A DNA stretch of 64,000 nt. Source: Lachnospiraceae bacterium. Lineage in GTDB: Bacteria; Bacillota; Clostridia; Lachnospirales; Lachnospiraceae. Shown here piece by piece: positions 6,143 to 15,956 of this stretch. The position numbers and the translations under genes are program-made. The notes beneath the pieces are model-generated. The model ran no database searches. It was not told where the DNA came from and worked only from the letters and a program-made list of their open reading frames with translations. The DNA lies in assembly GCA_017483735.1 (NCBI GenBank), contig JAFUVF010000010.1, positions 1 through 64,000 of the forward strand. Reading direction: 5' to 3'. Numbering within the stretch: the stretch's first letter is position 1; every line of letters begins with the position of its first letter.

Positions 6143-7963
6143 ATGATAGATAACAACATCAATAAACTGCAGAAAAAATCCGATTCGTCGGGAGTTTATA
6201 TTGCTAAGGTCACGCTGTCGAAGAATTTCTATATTGAGAATTATGATGAGGGAACCTTTAAGCTTTTGGGGCAGCAGTACACATATGTGGCGTTTACGGA
6301 GCTGATACACCCGGATGATGTGGAGGCCTTCCTTGCGGCGGTGGATGATGTGGAGAAGGAGCCGCAGTATGTTATCTTCCGCCTTAAGGGCTATGAGGAG
6401 ATATACAGGAGTGTCTGCGGCATCATCTCAAAGAACGAAAGGATATCTGCGCAGGAGGGCTTTGTTCCGATAGATGTTGAATTTTATGAGCTTATGACCA
6501 TTGCGGACAGGTACAAGTATTATGTGACTCTGGTGGAGAAATACAGGGAGTTTATGTCAATGTCCACAGAGGCGTTTATGGAGTATGACTGCTTTACCGA
6601 CGAGTTTATGATATATATCTACAACAACAGAAACAGCAGTAAGACGGTATCCATTCCTCTCACAGAGCTTAAGGAGAAGGTAAAGAACAGCGAGACCTTA
6701 AGTGAAAAGCAGAAGGCGGAATTCGAGATTTTATGCCTTACCATAGAAAAGGGACAGAATCACGCGAGGATAGAGATTGATGCGGAGTGCTTAGAGGATG
6801 ATGCGGACAAGGTAAGATATGAGATACGCACAGGACTTGTCTATTCCGAGGGGGAGATTGCGAAGGTTGTGGGACTTGTAAAGACCATCAGCCGCACAGA
6901 GCGCAGAAAGAGCTATTATCTTTCGGAAAATGCCTATGACCCGGGCACCGGTCTCTTCAACAAGAGAGCCATAAATGAATATGCAATGGAGAAGATTCAG
7001 GCAAAGACGCCCGATATGTGCATTGCTATAGTGGATCTTGACGATTTCAAGAATATCAATGATACCTACGGGCATATGTACGGCGACGAGGTGCTTTCCA
7101 CAGTCGCCAAGATAATGCAGAATGTGGTAAAGAACAAGGGAGCCGTGGGAAGGTTCGGCGGCGATGAGTTTATGCTGGTTTTGGAAAAGGTAAAGGATGC
7201 AGATTCCGTAAGGCAGATATTGTCAACGATTGGCCAGAATGTCCGCTTCCAGTTCAATAAGCCGGATGGTCCCAAGGTCACGCTTTCCATAGGAAGCGCC
7301 AGATATCCCTTTGACGGCGATACCTACGAGGAGGTGTTCAGAAAGGCGGACAAGTGCGTATATATCGCAAAGATGAAGGGTAAGAACCGCTTTGTAATGT
7401 ATATAGAGGAAAAGCACGGCGCCGTAGTCGTGGAGGACGGCAGGCAGACTAATATAGGTCTCCGCTCCGGCTACAGTGATTCAAAGAAGCACGACGCTGT
7501 CAGCAATTTCATAATGCAGCTTCACACAGGAGGAATGGCGTCGGTAAAGAATGTCATGAAGGAAATGCAGATATACTTTGATATCGATGGCATTACCATA
7601 TACGGAGGGGCGGACTTTGGAATAATAGACACAGTAGGCAAATATATAAATCAGATAGAGAATATGGATTTCGCATTCGATGAGGAATATCTGAACCACT
7701 ACGACGAGCAGGGCTTCTATGACGAAAATCATATAGAACGGCTTGAAAACAGTGTTCCTGCTGCTTTTGAGAAGTATACGAAGCAGGAGAACGGCAAGTT
7801 TATGCAGTGCATGGTCACAAGAAACAAAAAGCCCGTCGTCGTGCTCTCATATGACTTCTTCAACAGAAGAGTAAAACATGGAGTGACGGATATAGGGCTT
7901 ATGAAGCTTGTAGGACGCCTTATGGCGGAGGTTGTTGCGGAGAGCTTTGAACAGGCAAACTGA
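6143..7963 (+). CDS. GGDEF diguanylate cyclase with unassigned flanking domains
   Basis: 606 residues. The N-terminal 250 residues resemble one or two PAS-like modules (SKNFYIENYDEGTFKLLG, then FTELIHPDDVEAF). The GGDEF domain spans about 265-425, with DLDDFKNINDTYGHMYGDE at 298-316 and an intact RFGGDEF at 337-343. No RxxD inhibitory site precedes it. Residues about 430-606 form an additional C-terminal region without an EAL or HD-GYP motif. No membrane helix is visible, so it is cytoplasmic. It should make c-di-GMP in response to an unknown signal. The TtcA-like gene follows after 2 nt. Confidence 0.88.
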   Translation: MIDNNINKLQKKSDSSGVYIAKVTLSKNFYIENYDEGTFKLLGQQYTYVAFTELIHPDDVEAFLAAVDDVEKEPQYVIFRLKGYEEIYRSVCGIISKNERISAQEGFVPIDVEFYELMTIADRYKYYVTLVEKYREFMSMSTEAFMEYDCFTDEFMIYIYNNRNSSKTVSIPLTELKEKVKNSETLSEKQKAEFEILCLTIEKGQNHARIEIDAECLEDDADKVRYEIRTGLVYSEGEIAKVVGLVKTISRTERRKSYYLSENAYDPGTGLFNKRAINEYAMEKIQAKTPDMCIAIVDLDDFKNINDTYGHMYGDEVLSTVAKIMQNVVKNKGAVGRFGGDEFMLVLEKVKDADSVRQILSTIGQNVRFQFNKPDGPKVTLSIGSARYPFDGDTYEEVFRKADKCVYIAKMKGKNRFVMYIEEKHGAVVVEDGRQTNIGLRSGYSDSKKHDAVSNFIMQLHTGGMASVKNVMKEMQIYFDIDGITIYGGADFGIIDTVGKYINQIENMDFAFDEEYLNHYDEQGFYDENHIERLENSVPAAFEKYTKQENGKFMQCMVTRNKKPVVVLSYDFFNRRVKHGVTDIGLMKLVGRLMAEVVAESFEQAN

Positions 7964-7965
7964 CA

Positions 7966-8844
7966 ATGGTTGATATAAACGAATATATGAACACCCCCGT
8001 CACTGATGATTATGCGGCGGGGGTGGAATTGAGTATAAGGAAAAAATTTCATAAGGAGCTGTTTTCAAGGTTTGCAAAGGCAATCAATGAATATAAGCTG
8101 CTTAAGCCGGGCGACAGGGTGGCGGTATGCGTGTCCGGCGGCAAGGATTCCTTCCTTACCGCAAAGCTTTTTCAGGAATTAAAGCGGCATGACAAATTTC
8201 CATTCGAGGTGGAATTTCTGTGCATGGATCCGGGATACAGGGAAGAAAACCGCAGGATGATAGAGTTCAATGCGGCTAAACTCAATATCCCTCTTAAGAT
8301 ATTCGACTCCTCAATCTATGATACCGTGTTTGGCATAGAGAAAAATCCATGCTATCTCTGCGCCAGAATGAGAAGGGGACATCTCTATTCCTTTGCAAAG
8401 GAGCTTAATTGCAACAAGATCGCATTGGGGCACCATTACGATGATGTAATAGAGACAATCCTTATGGGAATGCTCTTCGGAGGGCAGATGCAGACTATGA
8501 TGCCCCGCATAAAGAGCACTAATTTCGAGGGGATGGAGCTGATACGCCCGCTTTATCTCATAAGAGAGGATGATATAAAGCGCTGGAGGGATTATAACGG
8601 CCTGCAGTTCATACAATGCGCCTGCCGCTTTACCGAGGAAAAGGGGTATTGCAGCGCAGAGGGAGCGGATGATTCCGGCTCCAAGCGCCTATTTACGAAG
8701 CATCTGATCGCAGAGCTCAAAAAGACCAATCCTTACGTGGAGGGGAATATCTTTAAGAGTGTTGAAAACGTAAATTTAAACACCGTCATCGCATACAAGG
8801 ATGACGGTGCAAGACACAGCTTTCTGGAAAGATTTGATGATTGA
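7966..8844 (+). CDS. TtcA-like tRNA 2-thiolation ATP pyrophosphatase
   Basis: 292 residues. The PP-loop SGGKDS is at 57-62; the CxxC pair CYLC at 129-132 and further cysteines near 218-220 are consistent with an Fe-S cluster. GHHYDDVIET (about 156-165) is the second conserved block of TtcA/TilS-type enzymes. TtcA thiolates cytidine 32 of tRNA; clostridial paralogues may use other substrates, so the exact reaction is inferred. It is probably cotranscribed with the diguanylate cyclase. A 10-bp inverted repeat (8781-8790/8800-8809) lies in the last codons. Confidence 0.85.
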   Translation: MVDINEYMNTPVTDDYAAGVELSIRKKFHKELFSRFAKAINEYKLLKPGDRVAVCVSGGKDSFLTAKLFQELKRHDKFPFEVEFLCMDPGYREENRRMIEFNAAKLNIPLKIFDSSIYDTVFGIEKNPCYLCARMRRGHLYSFAKELNCNKIALGHHYDDVIETILMGMLFGGQMQTMMPRIKSTNFEGMELIRPLYLIREDDIKRWRDYNGLQFIQCACRFTEEKGYCSAEGADDSGSKRLFTKHLIAELKKTNPYVEGNIFKSVENVNLNTVIAYKDDGARHSFLERFDD

Positions 8845-8857
8845 TTTTCCAAAAGAA

Positions 8858-9979
8858 TCACGGACGGACGGATATTCCGTTTATCTCCACCTCTCCGTCC
8901 AGAGCGATCACAAGGCATTTATGCCCGTCAATCTCCTTTGTGGAGAGCAGATCCGTGCGCTCGGGCTTTACCTTTATGGTCACATCCGGAGTTTTCACAT
9001 CAAAGCTTTTCGTATTTACGATATTGTTTACGGAGAGTGTAGCGTCCTCACCGGCATTATTCTCGTACCTTTCGTCAAAAACAGACATCTTCTCGTCGGA
9101 GACACCGCTCTTTTCAAATATACCCTTTACCTCCTCCTTATCGAGTACGAGGGGCAGGGCATCCTCGGAATGCTCCTCTACAAGCTCCTGTATCTGCTCA
9201 TGTATCTGCTTGACCTGGGTAAAGCCACAGTCATTTCCCAGAGTTTCCGATATGAGGGAGCGGAATATATCCTTTTGTGTGCCTGCGGAAAGAGGAAGCT
9301 CGCAGCCTATGAGCTCGTCCACTAAGGAATCGTAATTAAGCTCCGGATTCTTCTCATAGAGCATGAGCGCATGTATATCAGTGCTCCTGTCGTTGAAGGC
9401 GGGGAATATAAAGCCGAATTCCGGCATATCCACCACCCAGTCCCTTATTCTCGTGCGGAAGGAATTGCCTGTGGCATCGTAGGAAAGACCTGCCTTGGAG
9501 AGGTTTACCGGACATATGCATGCCATTATATAGTCATATACCTCCTCGGAGGCATCCTCGTTTGTGACGCCGTCGGTGGTAAGCTTGGGAACATCATAGG
9601 CATCGTGTATGATAAGTATCAGATAATTTCCGATATATTCGTAGGAATTGATTATTTTGTCGTAGAATTCCGTAAGGAGCGCATCATCCTTAAGTCTTGA
9701 ATCACGCAGCCTCAAAAGGAATTCATGAGCTGTGCCCTCGCCCTCGCCGGAAAGGGGGAATTCCAGATTAAGCAGGTTTTTGTTGAGGGTTCCGGAAAAA
9801 TTCTTTCTCAAAAGCTCGAAATACTTGTACATTTCCTCCTCGGGAAGAGCAAGAAAAGCCTGCTTGAATTCGGTCTTTTTATTTTTCTCCCCGTCCACAT
9901 AGCAGCCGCAGATGCGTGTAATGGAGCAATTTCTGGGGGTAAAGAGCTTCTTTATCTCGGTAATTTCTGATTTGTTCAT
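8858..9979 (-). CDS. DUF4317 family protein
   Basis: 373 residues starting MNKSEITEIKKLFTP, with the family's early block SITRICGCYVDGEKNKK. These proteins are common in Lachnospiraceae and relatives and have no established function. No signal peptide or membrane helix is present; it is acidic and mixed alpha/beta. It ends convergent to the TtcA-like gene with a 13-nt gap and starts divergently from glgA. The start has GGAGGACGCT upstream of the ATG. Confidence 0.85.
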   Translation of the reverse strand: MNKSEITEIKKLFTPRNCSITRICGCYVDGEKNKKTEFKQAFLALPEEEMYKYFELLRKNFSGTLNKNLLNLEFPLSGEGEGTAHEFLLRLRDSRLKDDALLTEFYDKIINSYEYIGNYLILIIHDAYDVPKLTTDGVTNEDASEEVYDYIMACICPVNLSKAGLSYDATGNSFRTRIRDWVVDMPEFGFIFPAFNDRSTDIHALMLYEKNPELNYDSLVDELIGCELPLSAGTQKDIFRSLISETLGNDCGFTQVKQIHEQIQELVEEHSEDALPLVLDKEEVKGIFEKSGVSDEKMSVFDERYENNAGEDATLSVNNIVNTKSFDVKTPDVTIKVKPERTDLLSTKEIDGHKCLVIALDGEVEINGISVRP

Positions 9980-10038
9980 AGCGTCCTCCGTGTGCGGCGT
10001 TTTTTTCGCCTGCTATACATTATATCCAATGCAATAAT

Positions 10039-10068
10039 GATTGTCAAAAGCCTTACGGATGTTGTATA
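10039..10068 (+). promoter_or_regulatory. glgA promoter
   Basis: TTGTCA (10039-10044), an 18-nt spacer and TATAAT (10063-10068), 35 nt before the glgA start. Confidence 0.55.
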
Positions 10069-10103
10069 ATATATAGAAAGAAATCATTTCGGAGGCATAT
10101 GCT

Positions 10104-11549
10104 ATGCGTAAAATTCTGTTTGTGGCTTCAGAGGGCGTTCCGTTCATAAAGACCGGAGGTCTGGCGGATGTTGTTGGTTCTTTACCCAAGTATATAGACA
10201 AAAAATACTACGATATCAGAGTGTTCATTCCCAAATACAACTGTATGCGTCAGGAGTGGAAGGACAAGCTTAACTATGTCGGACACTTCTATATGGATTT
10301 CAACTGGCAGAATGTATATGTGGGAATAATGGAGTGCATAGAGGAGGGCGTGCACTACTATTTCTTGGATAACGAGTATTATTTTAACGGTGACAAGGTA
10401 TATAATGATGACCCCAAATTCGAGATAGAGAGATATTCCTACTTCTGCAAGGCGGTTCTCTCGGCTCTGCCTGTGATCGGCTTCAGACCCGACCTCATAC
10501 ACTGCCATGACTGGCAGACCGGACTTATCCCTGTGTATTTGAAGGAGCGCTTCGGCGGAAACGAGTTTTACAGGGGCATAAAGACGGTAATTACCATACA
10601 CAACCTTAAGTTTCAGGGAAAGTGGGATGTTCAGACCGTCAAAAACATAACCGGTCTTCCCGACTATTTCTTCACGCCGGATAAGCTTGAAGCATACAAG
10701 GATGCAAACCTGTTAAAGGGAGGTATCGTATTTGCTGATGCGATAACCACGGTCAGCGATACCTATGCAGAGGAGATAAAGACGCCCTTCTACGGGGAGG
10801 GGCTTGACGGACTTTTGCGGGCGCGCACAGGGGATCTTCGAGGTATAGTAAACGGCATAGATTATTCGGAATTTAACCCGGAGACGGACAAGCATATAGT
10901 TCAGAAGTACAATGCAGTCAATTTCCGCAAGGAAAAGGCGAAGAACAAGAAGGCGCTGCAGGAGGAGCTTGGGCTTACAGTAGATGATAAGAAGATGATG
11001 ATAGGCATAGTTTCGAGGCTTACCGACCAGAAGGGCTTTGACCTTATCGCATATATTATGGATGAGCTCTGTCAGGATGATGTGCAGATCGTAGTGCTTG
11101 GAACCGGCGAAGAGCGATATGAGAATATGTTCAGGCATTTCGACTGGAAATACAACAACAAGGTATCTGCGAACATCTATTATTCAGATGCCCTCTCCCA
11201 CAAAATATATGCTTCCTCGGATGCATTCCTTATGCCGTCGCTCTTTGAGCCCTGCGGCTTGTCACAGCTTATGGCGCTTAAGTACGGCGCTGTGCCAATA
11301 GTCAGGGAGACAGGCGGTCTGAAGGATACGGTTGAGCCCTACAATGAGTATGAGGGTAAGGGAACAGGCTTTTCCTTTACCAATTACAACGCCCATGAGA
11401 TGCTCCATGCAATCCGCTATGCTGAGGGTGTCTACTATGACAAGAAGAGGGAATGGAACAAGATTGTTGACAGGGCTATGGCGGTTGATTTCTCTTGGAA
11501 GGTATCTGCCCTCAAATATCAGGAGATGTACGATTGGCTGATAGGGTAG
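10104..11549 (+). CDS. glgA: Glycogen synthase (ADP-glucose type, GT5)
   Basis: 481 residues, typical GlgA length. The N-terminal KTGGLADVVGSLPK (residues 16-29) binds ADP-glucose. HCHDWQTGL, NGIDYSEFNP and the C-terminal PSLFEPCGLSQL glycosyltransferase motif follow. It elongates alpha-1,4-glucan from ADP-glucose. GGAGG (10091-10095) precedes the ATG. No other glg gene is adjacent; the next gene is a lipid flippase that overlaps its 3' end by 16 nt. Confidence 0.95.
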   Translation: MRKILFVASEGVPFIKTGGLADVVGSLPKYIDKKYYDIRVFIPKYNCMRQEWKDKLNYVGHFYMDFNWQNVYVGIMECIEEGVHYYFLDNEYYFNGDKVYNDDPKFEIERYSYFCKAVLSALPVIGFRPDLIHCHDWQTGLIPVYLKERFGGNEFYRGIKTVITIHNLKFQGKWDVQTVKNITGLPDYFFTPDKLEAYKDANLLKGGIVFADAITTVSDTYAEEIKTPFYGEGLDGLLRARTGDLRGIVNGIDYSEFNPETDKHIVQKYNAVNFRKEKAKNKKALQEELGLTVDDKKMMIGIVSRLTDQKGFDLIAYIMDELCQDDVQIVVLGTGEERYENMFRHFDWKYNNKVSANIYYSDALSHKIYASSDAFLMPSLFEPCGLSQLMALKYGAVPIVRETGGLKDTVEPYNEYEGKGTGFSFTNYNAHEMLHAIRYAEGVYYDKKREWNKIVDRAMAVDFSWKVSALKYQEMYDWLIG

Positions 11550-13198
11550 ACAGAAGCGAAAATTTTGTCCTGCAGGCAGGGATTCTTGCCGCAGCAGGTA
11601 TAATCACAAGGATAATAGGGCTCCTCTACAGGAGCCCTTTAGACAGTATAATAGGCGAGCTGGGGTTGGGCTATTACTCCTCCGCCTATAATTATTATAC
11701 AATAATCCTGCTTATATCATCCTACAGTATTCCTGCCGCAATCTCCAAGGTAATGGCGCAGAAGCTGGGGGCAAAGGAATACATCAATGCCTACAGGCTC
11801 TTTAAATGCGCATTGGCATATGTTTTGACTGTGGGAGGGGCGGCAAGCCTCTTTCTCTGGTTCGGAGCGGGGCTTTTTGTCGAAGAATCGGCAATACCGG
11901 TACTCAGAACCTTTGCTCCCACGGTATTCATATACGGCATACTGGGAGTTTTGAGGGGATATTTTCAGGCGCACAAAAGCATGGTGCAGACCTCAATATC
12001 CCAGATAATAGAGCAGATAATAAATGCCGGCGTGAGCATAGGCATGGCATATCTGCTTATAAAGCTTACCTTTGGCACAATGGAGCTTCCTGCTACCGAG
12101 GAAGGACAGATATTGAGAGGCGTAAGGGGCGCAATGGGGAGCGCTATGGGTACGGGAGCGGGAGTGCTTGTGGCATTGCTTTTTATGGCATGGCTGTATT
12201 TTAACAACAGGCAAAAGCTCATAAGAAAGGCTTATGAGGACAACCGCCCCAAGGTGGACAGTATTCCGGAGATATTGAAGATAATTACCTTTGTGGTAAC
12301 ACCTTTTATTCTGAGCACATTTGTCTATAACTTGAACGATACGATAAACAACAAGCTGTATATGGATATTTACCCCAGCAGAATGCGCTTGAATATGGTT
12401 GACATAACATCTAACTACGGTATTTTTTCGGGAAAGGTGCTTACAATATCTAAGATACCCATAGCCTTCGCCTCGGCAATGGCGTCTGCAATGATTCCGT
12501 CGGTGGCAGAGCTTATCGCCATGAATGATCAAAAGCGGGCAAGGGAAAAGATTGCATTGGCGGTAAAATCCACAATGCTCATATCCATACCCTGCGCCTT
12601 CGGTATATTTGCCTTGGCAAAGCCTGTTACAAAGCTGATATTCCCGGCAACAAAGGCGGAATCCTTAGAAAAGGCGGGTATTCTGCTTATGGCAATATCC
12701 CTGTCCATAATATTCTATGCGCTGTCCACTCTAAACAGCTCAATACTTCAGGGATTGGGAAAGGTAAATACTCCGATAATTAATGCGGCGGCAGCCCTTG
12801 CCGTACAGACGATAACGGCTGTGGTGCTCTTGTTCTACACGCCCTTGGATCTCTACAGCATTGCCGTGGCAAATACCCTGTATTCGGGAATAATGTGTGT
12901 TCTGAATCAATGGGCGGTAAGACGTGCCATAGATTACAGGCAGGAGATAGGGCGTACATTCATCCGACCGGGAATAGCCTCGGCTCTTATGGCGCTTATG
13001 GCATACATAGTCTACAGGATCGTATATCAGATAAACGGTTCAATGGTAATAGCCCTGTTGCCTGCAATCATTGTCGCCGTCCCGGTGTATTTCATAATAT
13101 TGGTGCTTATCGGCGGAGTGAACGAAAGAGAGCTTAGAAGCCTTCCAAAGGGGCATATCATAGTGAAGGCGCTTAGGAAGCTTCATATATTAAAATAG
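11534..13198 (+). CDS. Polysaccharide/lipid flippase, SpoVB/MurJ-like MVF superfamily
   Basis: 554 residues from a TTG start at 11534, chosen because AGGAG (11521-11525) lies 8 nt upstream; an ATG at 11495 would overlap glgA by 55 nt. About 14 hydrophobic helices run throughout, starting LQAGILAAAGIITRIIGLLY, the conserved first helix of the MOP/MVF family. Members flip lipid-linked sugars; the Firmicute subgroup includes SpoVB and Lipid II flippases. Its stop directly abuts the convergent rqcH stop. Confidence 0.85.
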   Translation: MADRVDRSENFVLQAGILAAAGIITRIIGLLYRSPLDSIIGELGLGYYSSAYNYYTIILLISSYSIPAAISKVMAQKLGAKEYINAYRLFKCALAYVLTVGGAASLFLWFGAGLFVEESAIPVLRTFAPTVFIYGILGVLRGYFQAHKSMVQTSISQIIEQIINAGVSIGMAYLLIKLTFGTMELPATEEGQILRGVRGAMGSAMGTGAGVLVALLFMAWLYFNNRQKLIRKAYEDNRPKVDSIPEILKIITFVVTPFILSTFVYNLNDTINNKLYMDIYPSRMRLNMVDITSNYGIFSGKVLTISKIPIAFASAMASAMIPSVAELIAMNDQKRAREKIALAVKSTMLISIPCAFGIFALAKPVTKLIFPATKAESLEKAGILLMAISLSIIFYALSTLNSSILQGLGKVNTPIINAAAALAVQTITAVVLLFYTPLDLYSIAVANTLYSGIMCVLNQWAVRRAIDYRQEIGRTFIRPGIASALMALMAYIVYRIVYQINGSMVIALLPAIIVAVPVYFIILVLIGGVNERELRSLPKGHIIVKALRKLHILK

Positions 13199-14950
13199 CT
13201 ATTCAATCCGCTTTATCTTCGATATATCGCTGTCTATCGCCATGGAATAATTTGTATAATATACCACAAAGCCAGGCTTCGCTCCTGCGGGCTTTTTTAT
13301 TTCCTTACGCAGCACATAGTCTATTTCTACCTTGTCCTGCTCCCTGCCCTTGGAGTAATAGGCGGCAAGTCTTGCCGCCTCCTCGAAGGTACTGTCAGGA
13401 AGCTCTTTGTTCCCGTTTGACTTCACAATAACGTGGGAACCCGGAATCTTCTTTGCATGAAACCACCAATCATTACCGTTTGCAACCTTGAAGGTCAGAT
13501 TATCATTCTGGTAGTTATTTTTTCCTACATAGATATCATAGCCATCTGAGCTAATATAATGAAATGGTTTAGAGACAGTATTAGTCTTCTGTTTATTAAA
13601 ATGAGCTTTAATATATCCCGAATCTGCTAATTCTTTCCGAATCTCGGAAAGCTCCTCCTCATTTGTGGCAATATCGATGGAGGTAAGGATGCTCTCAAGG
13701 TGCATAATTTCGTTTTTGACTTCTAAAGTCAATTTTGACAAATTCTCATAGGTCCTTTTTAGCTTATTATAGCGGTCAAAGTACCTTTGGGCGTTTTCGG
13801 AGATACTCAGTGTTTCATCCAGCGGAATAGAGATTCGTGTGTTATCATAATAATTAATAACGCTGATTTCCTTATCTCCCGGCTTCGCAGAATAACCGTA
13901 GGTATTCAGAAGCTCGCCGTAAACCCTGTAAATATTACGTTTCTGAGTGTCATTTATCTGTTTGAGCTGAATGTCATATTTTTTTACTTCCTTCTCAATT
14001 AAATTTTGCACAACTCGACGAATATCAGCTGTTTTTTGTCTCATTTTGGTAAAAATATTCTTCTCCGCATAGAACTTTTCCAGCAACCTTGACATTGAAG
14101 TCAACCCGGTAAAGGTATAGTTGTCAGGTGCCTTGGAATACAGTGTTAATGGGATTGCAGCGTATTCTACAGGGGTGCTGCCGGAGTAAAATACCGTTGG
14201 AGAGTATTGACCGGTTTGGACAATTTTTTTGAGCTTTTCCAGTTCAAAAAATAAATTTGTGATGTCAGTGTCGTTAAAAGCAGACGTTATTAGATCTCCG
14301 TCAAGCCCTGCTCTGTAGCAGAGTTCCTGCGATAGAATGGGAGAAAGCCCAGAAATGCTCCCGTACAGAGCCTTGTAGAGAGGCGCACTTTTTCGATTTA
14401 TGGCATTATCAAAAGCCTCACGGGAAAGCTCAAGAAGATTAAGCTTATCCTGAGTGTTGGCAATAAAATAACGCCTGCCGGGGAGTACCTCCCTCACAGA
14501 GCTTACACTTGTCGGAATGTGCTTAATGCTGTCTATTATATTCTCATTCTCGTCACAGAAGATGATATTGCTGTGCTTTCCCATTATTTCAGTAACAAGG
14601 GTTTTCTTTTTCATATCTCCCATTTCGTCAAGATGCTCTATATCAATTCGGATTATTCGCTCCAATCCCGGCTGGGTAACAGAAACAACACGCCCGTTCT
14701 GTATATGCTTTCTCAAAAGCATACAGAAGTTGGGCGTAGTCATGGGACTGACCTTGTTATTTTCCGTAAGGTATATTAAAGGAAGGGAAGGGTCGGCGGA
14801 TATAAACAGCCTGTGCTGGGAGGAGGGCTGCTTTACGGTAATTAAAAGCTCGTCGCTCTCGGGCTGTGTTATCTTGTATATCCTTCCGCCAATCAATGTG
14901 TCGTTGAGCTCCTTTACAAGGGCTGCAATAGTAAGTCCGTCAAAAGCCAT
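13199..14950 (-). CDS. rqcH: NFACT protein, RqcH-type ribosome quality control factor
   Basis: 583 residues. The NFACT-N domain begins MAFDGLTIAALVKELN. A coiled-coil middle (about 280-430, for example IRKELADSGYIKAHF at its end) is followed by the NFACT-R domain with YDIYVGKNNYQNDNLTFK and NDWWFHAKKIPGSHVIVK (about 475-505). RqcH recruits tRNA-Ala to obstructed 50S subunits and adds alanine tails; older annotations call it fibronectin-binding. The central part is visibly more AT-rich than the neighbouring genes. It diverges from yicC. Confidence 0.9.
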   Translation of the reverse strand: MAFDGLTIAALVKELNDTLIGGRIYKITQPESDELLITVKQPSSQHRLFISADPSLPLIYLTENNKVSPMTTPNFCMLLRKHIQNGRVVSVTQPGLERIIRIDIEHLDEMGDMKKKTLVTEIMGKHSNIIFCDENENIIDSIKHIPTSVSSVREVLPGRRYFIANTQDKLNLLELSREAFDNAINRKSAPLYKALYGSISGLSPILSQELCYRAGLDGDLITSAFNDTDITNLFFELEKLKKIVQTGQYSPTVFYSGSTPVEYAAIPLTLYSKAPDNYTFTGLTSMSRLLEKFYAEKNIFTKMRQKTADIRRVVQNLIEKEVKKYDIQLKQINDTQKRNIYRVYGELLNTYGYSAKPGDKEISVINYYDNTRISIPLDETLSISENAQRYFDRYNKLKRTYENLSKLTLEVKNEIMHLESILTSIDIATNEEELSEIRKELADSGYIKAHFNKQKTNTVSKPFHYISSDGYDIYVGKNNYQNDNLTFKVANGNDWWFHAKKIPGSHVIVKSNGNKELPDSTFEEAARLAAYYSKGREQDKVEIDYVLRKEIKKPAGAKPGFVVYYTNYSMAIDSDISKIKRIE

Positions 14951-15010
14951 AAGTTTTTCTCCTAAAATAAATTATGTAAACTTATTTCATAATAGCAGAA
15001 AAACACAATC

Positions 15011-15039
15011 TTGACTAGAGTAAAAACATATCTTATAAT
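15011..15039 (+). promoter_or_regulatory. Promoter of yicC-remA-gmk-rpoZ operon
   Basis: TTGACT (15011-15016), a 17-nt spacer and TATAAT (15034-15039), 38 nt before the yicC ATG, in the divergent gap with rqcH. Confidence 0.65.
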
Positions 15040-15077
15040 AAATTCTGTATGTAAAGATACGTTTTTGGGTATAGCAA

Positions 15078-15956
15078 ATGATAAAGAGCATGACAGGCTT
15101 CGGCAGAGCCGAAGAAAACGTTCATAACAGAAAATTCACTGTAGAGATAAAGTCAGTTAATCACAGATATCTTGACGTAAGCATAAAGATGCCGAAGAAG
15201 CTTAATTTCTTCGAAACCTCTATCCGCACAGAGTTAAAGGAATATATTTCCAGAGGGAAGGTTGACGTATTCATAACCTATGAGGACATGACGGAGACGG
15301 CTTCCTTTGTTAAATACAATAAGGATACCGCCAGACAGTACCTTGAACATTTGAGACAGATGGCGGAGGATTTCGGACTTGATAATGATGTGAGGGTTTC
15401 CACTTTGTCAAGGTACCCGGATATTTTCACATTGGAAGAAAAAGCGGAGAATGAGGACGAAATCTGGGCGGATCTGAAGCACTGCATTGATAAGGCGTGC
15501 AGGATGTTTGTGGATACCCGTATCGCAGAGGGGGAGAATTTAAAGAACGACCTTTTGGAAAAGCTTAACGGAATGAGCGATGTTGTTTCCTTTATAGAGG
15601 AGCGTTCTCCCAGGATAATAGAGGAGTACAGATCAAAGATAAATGACAGGGTAAAGGAGATACTCGGGGACACAAAGGTGGACGAGGGAAGGCTTCTTAC
15701 GGAGGTCACAATCTTTGCGGACAAGGTGTGTGTGGACGAGGAAATCGTCAGGTTAAAGAGCCATATAGGAGCTGTGAAGGATGAGCTCAGCGAGGGCGGC
15801 AGTATAGGCAGAAAGCTTGATTTTATCGCACAGGAGATGAACAGAGAGGCGAACACCATCCTGTCAAAGACTACGGATCTTGAAATATCCAACAAGGGAA
15901 TAATATTAAAGACCGAGATAGAGAAGGTCAGGGAGCAGATACAGAACATTGAGTAA
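15078..15956 (+). CDS. YicC/YloC family endoribonuclease
   Basis: 292 residues beginning MIKSMTGFGRAE, the family hallmark. The C-terminal DUF1732 part has GRLLTEVTIFADKVCVDEEI and RKLDFIAQEMNREANTI. E. coli YicC is an endoribonuclease with roles in stationary phase. It heads the conserved Firmicute cluster yloC-remA-gmk-rpoZ. The RBS is weak, with little complementarity before the ATG. Confidence 0.9.
   Translation: MIKSMTGFGRAEENVHNRKFTVEIKSVNHRYLDVSIKMPKKLNFFETSIRTELKEYISRGKVDVFITYEDMTETASFVKYNKDTARQYLEHLRQMAEDFGLDNDVRVSTLSRYPDIFTLEEKAENEDEIWADLKHCIDKACRMFVDTRIAEGENLKNDLLEKLNGMSDVVSFIEERSPRIIEEYRSKINDRVKEILGDTKVDEGRLLTEVTIFADKVCVDEEIVRLKSHIGAVKDELSEGGSIGRKLDFIAQEMNREANTILSKTTDLEISNKGIILKTEIEKVREQIQNIE

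Noticed and set aside
8801..9335. Two long plus-strand frames opposite the DUF4317 gene
   Set aside because: They mirror a well-supported minus-strand gene and show no family signature.
13199..14950. rqcH as a horizontally acquired gene because of its lower GC
   Set aside because: The gene is a conserved single-copy Firmicute gene and the dip covers mainly its coiled-coil part, where Lys/Asn/Ile codons explain it.
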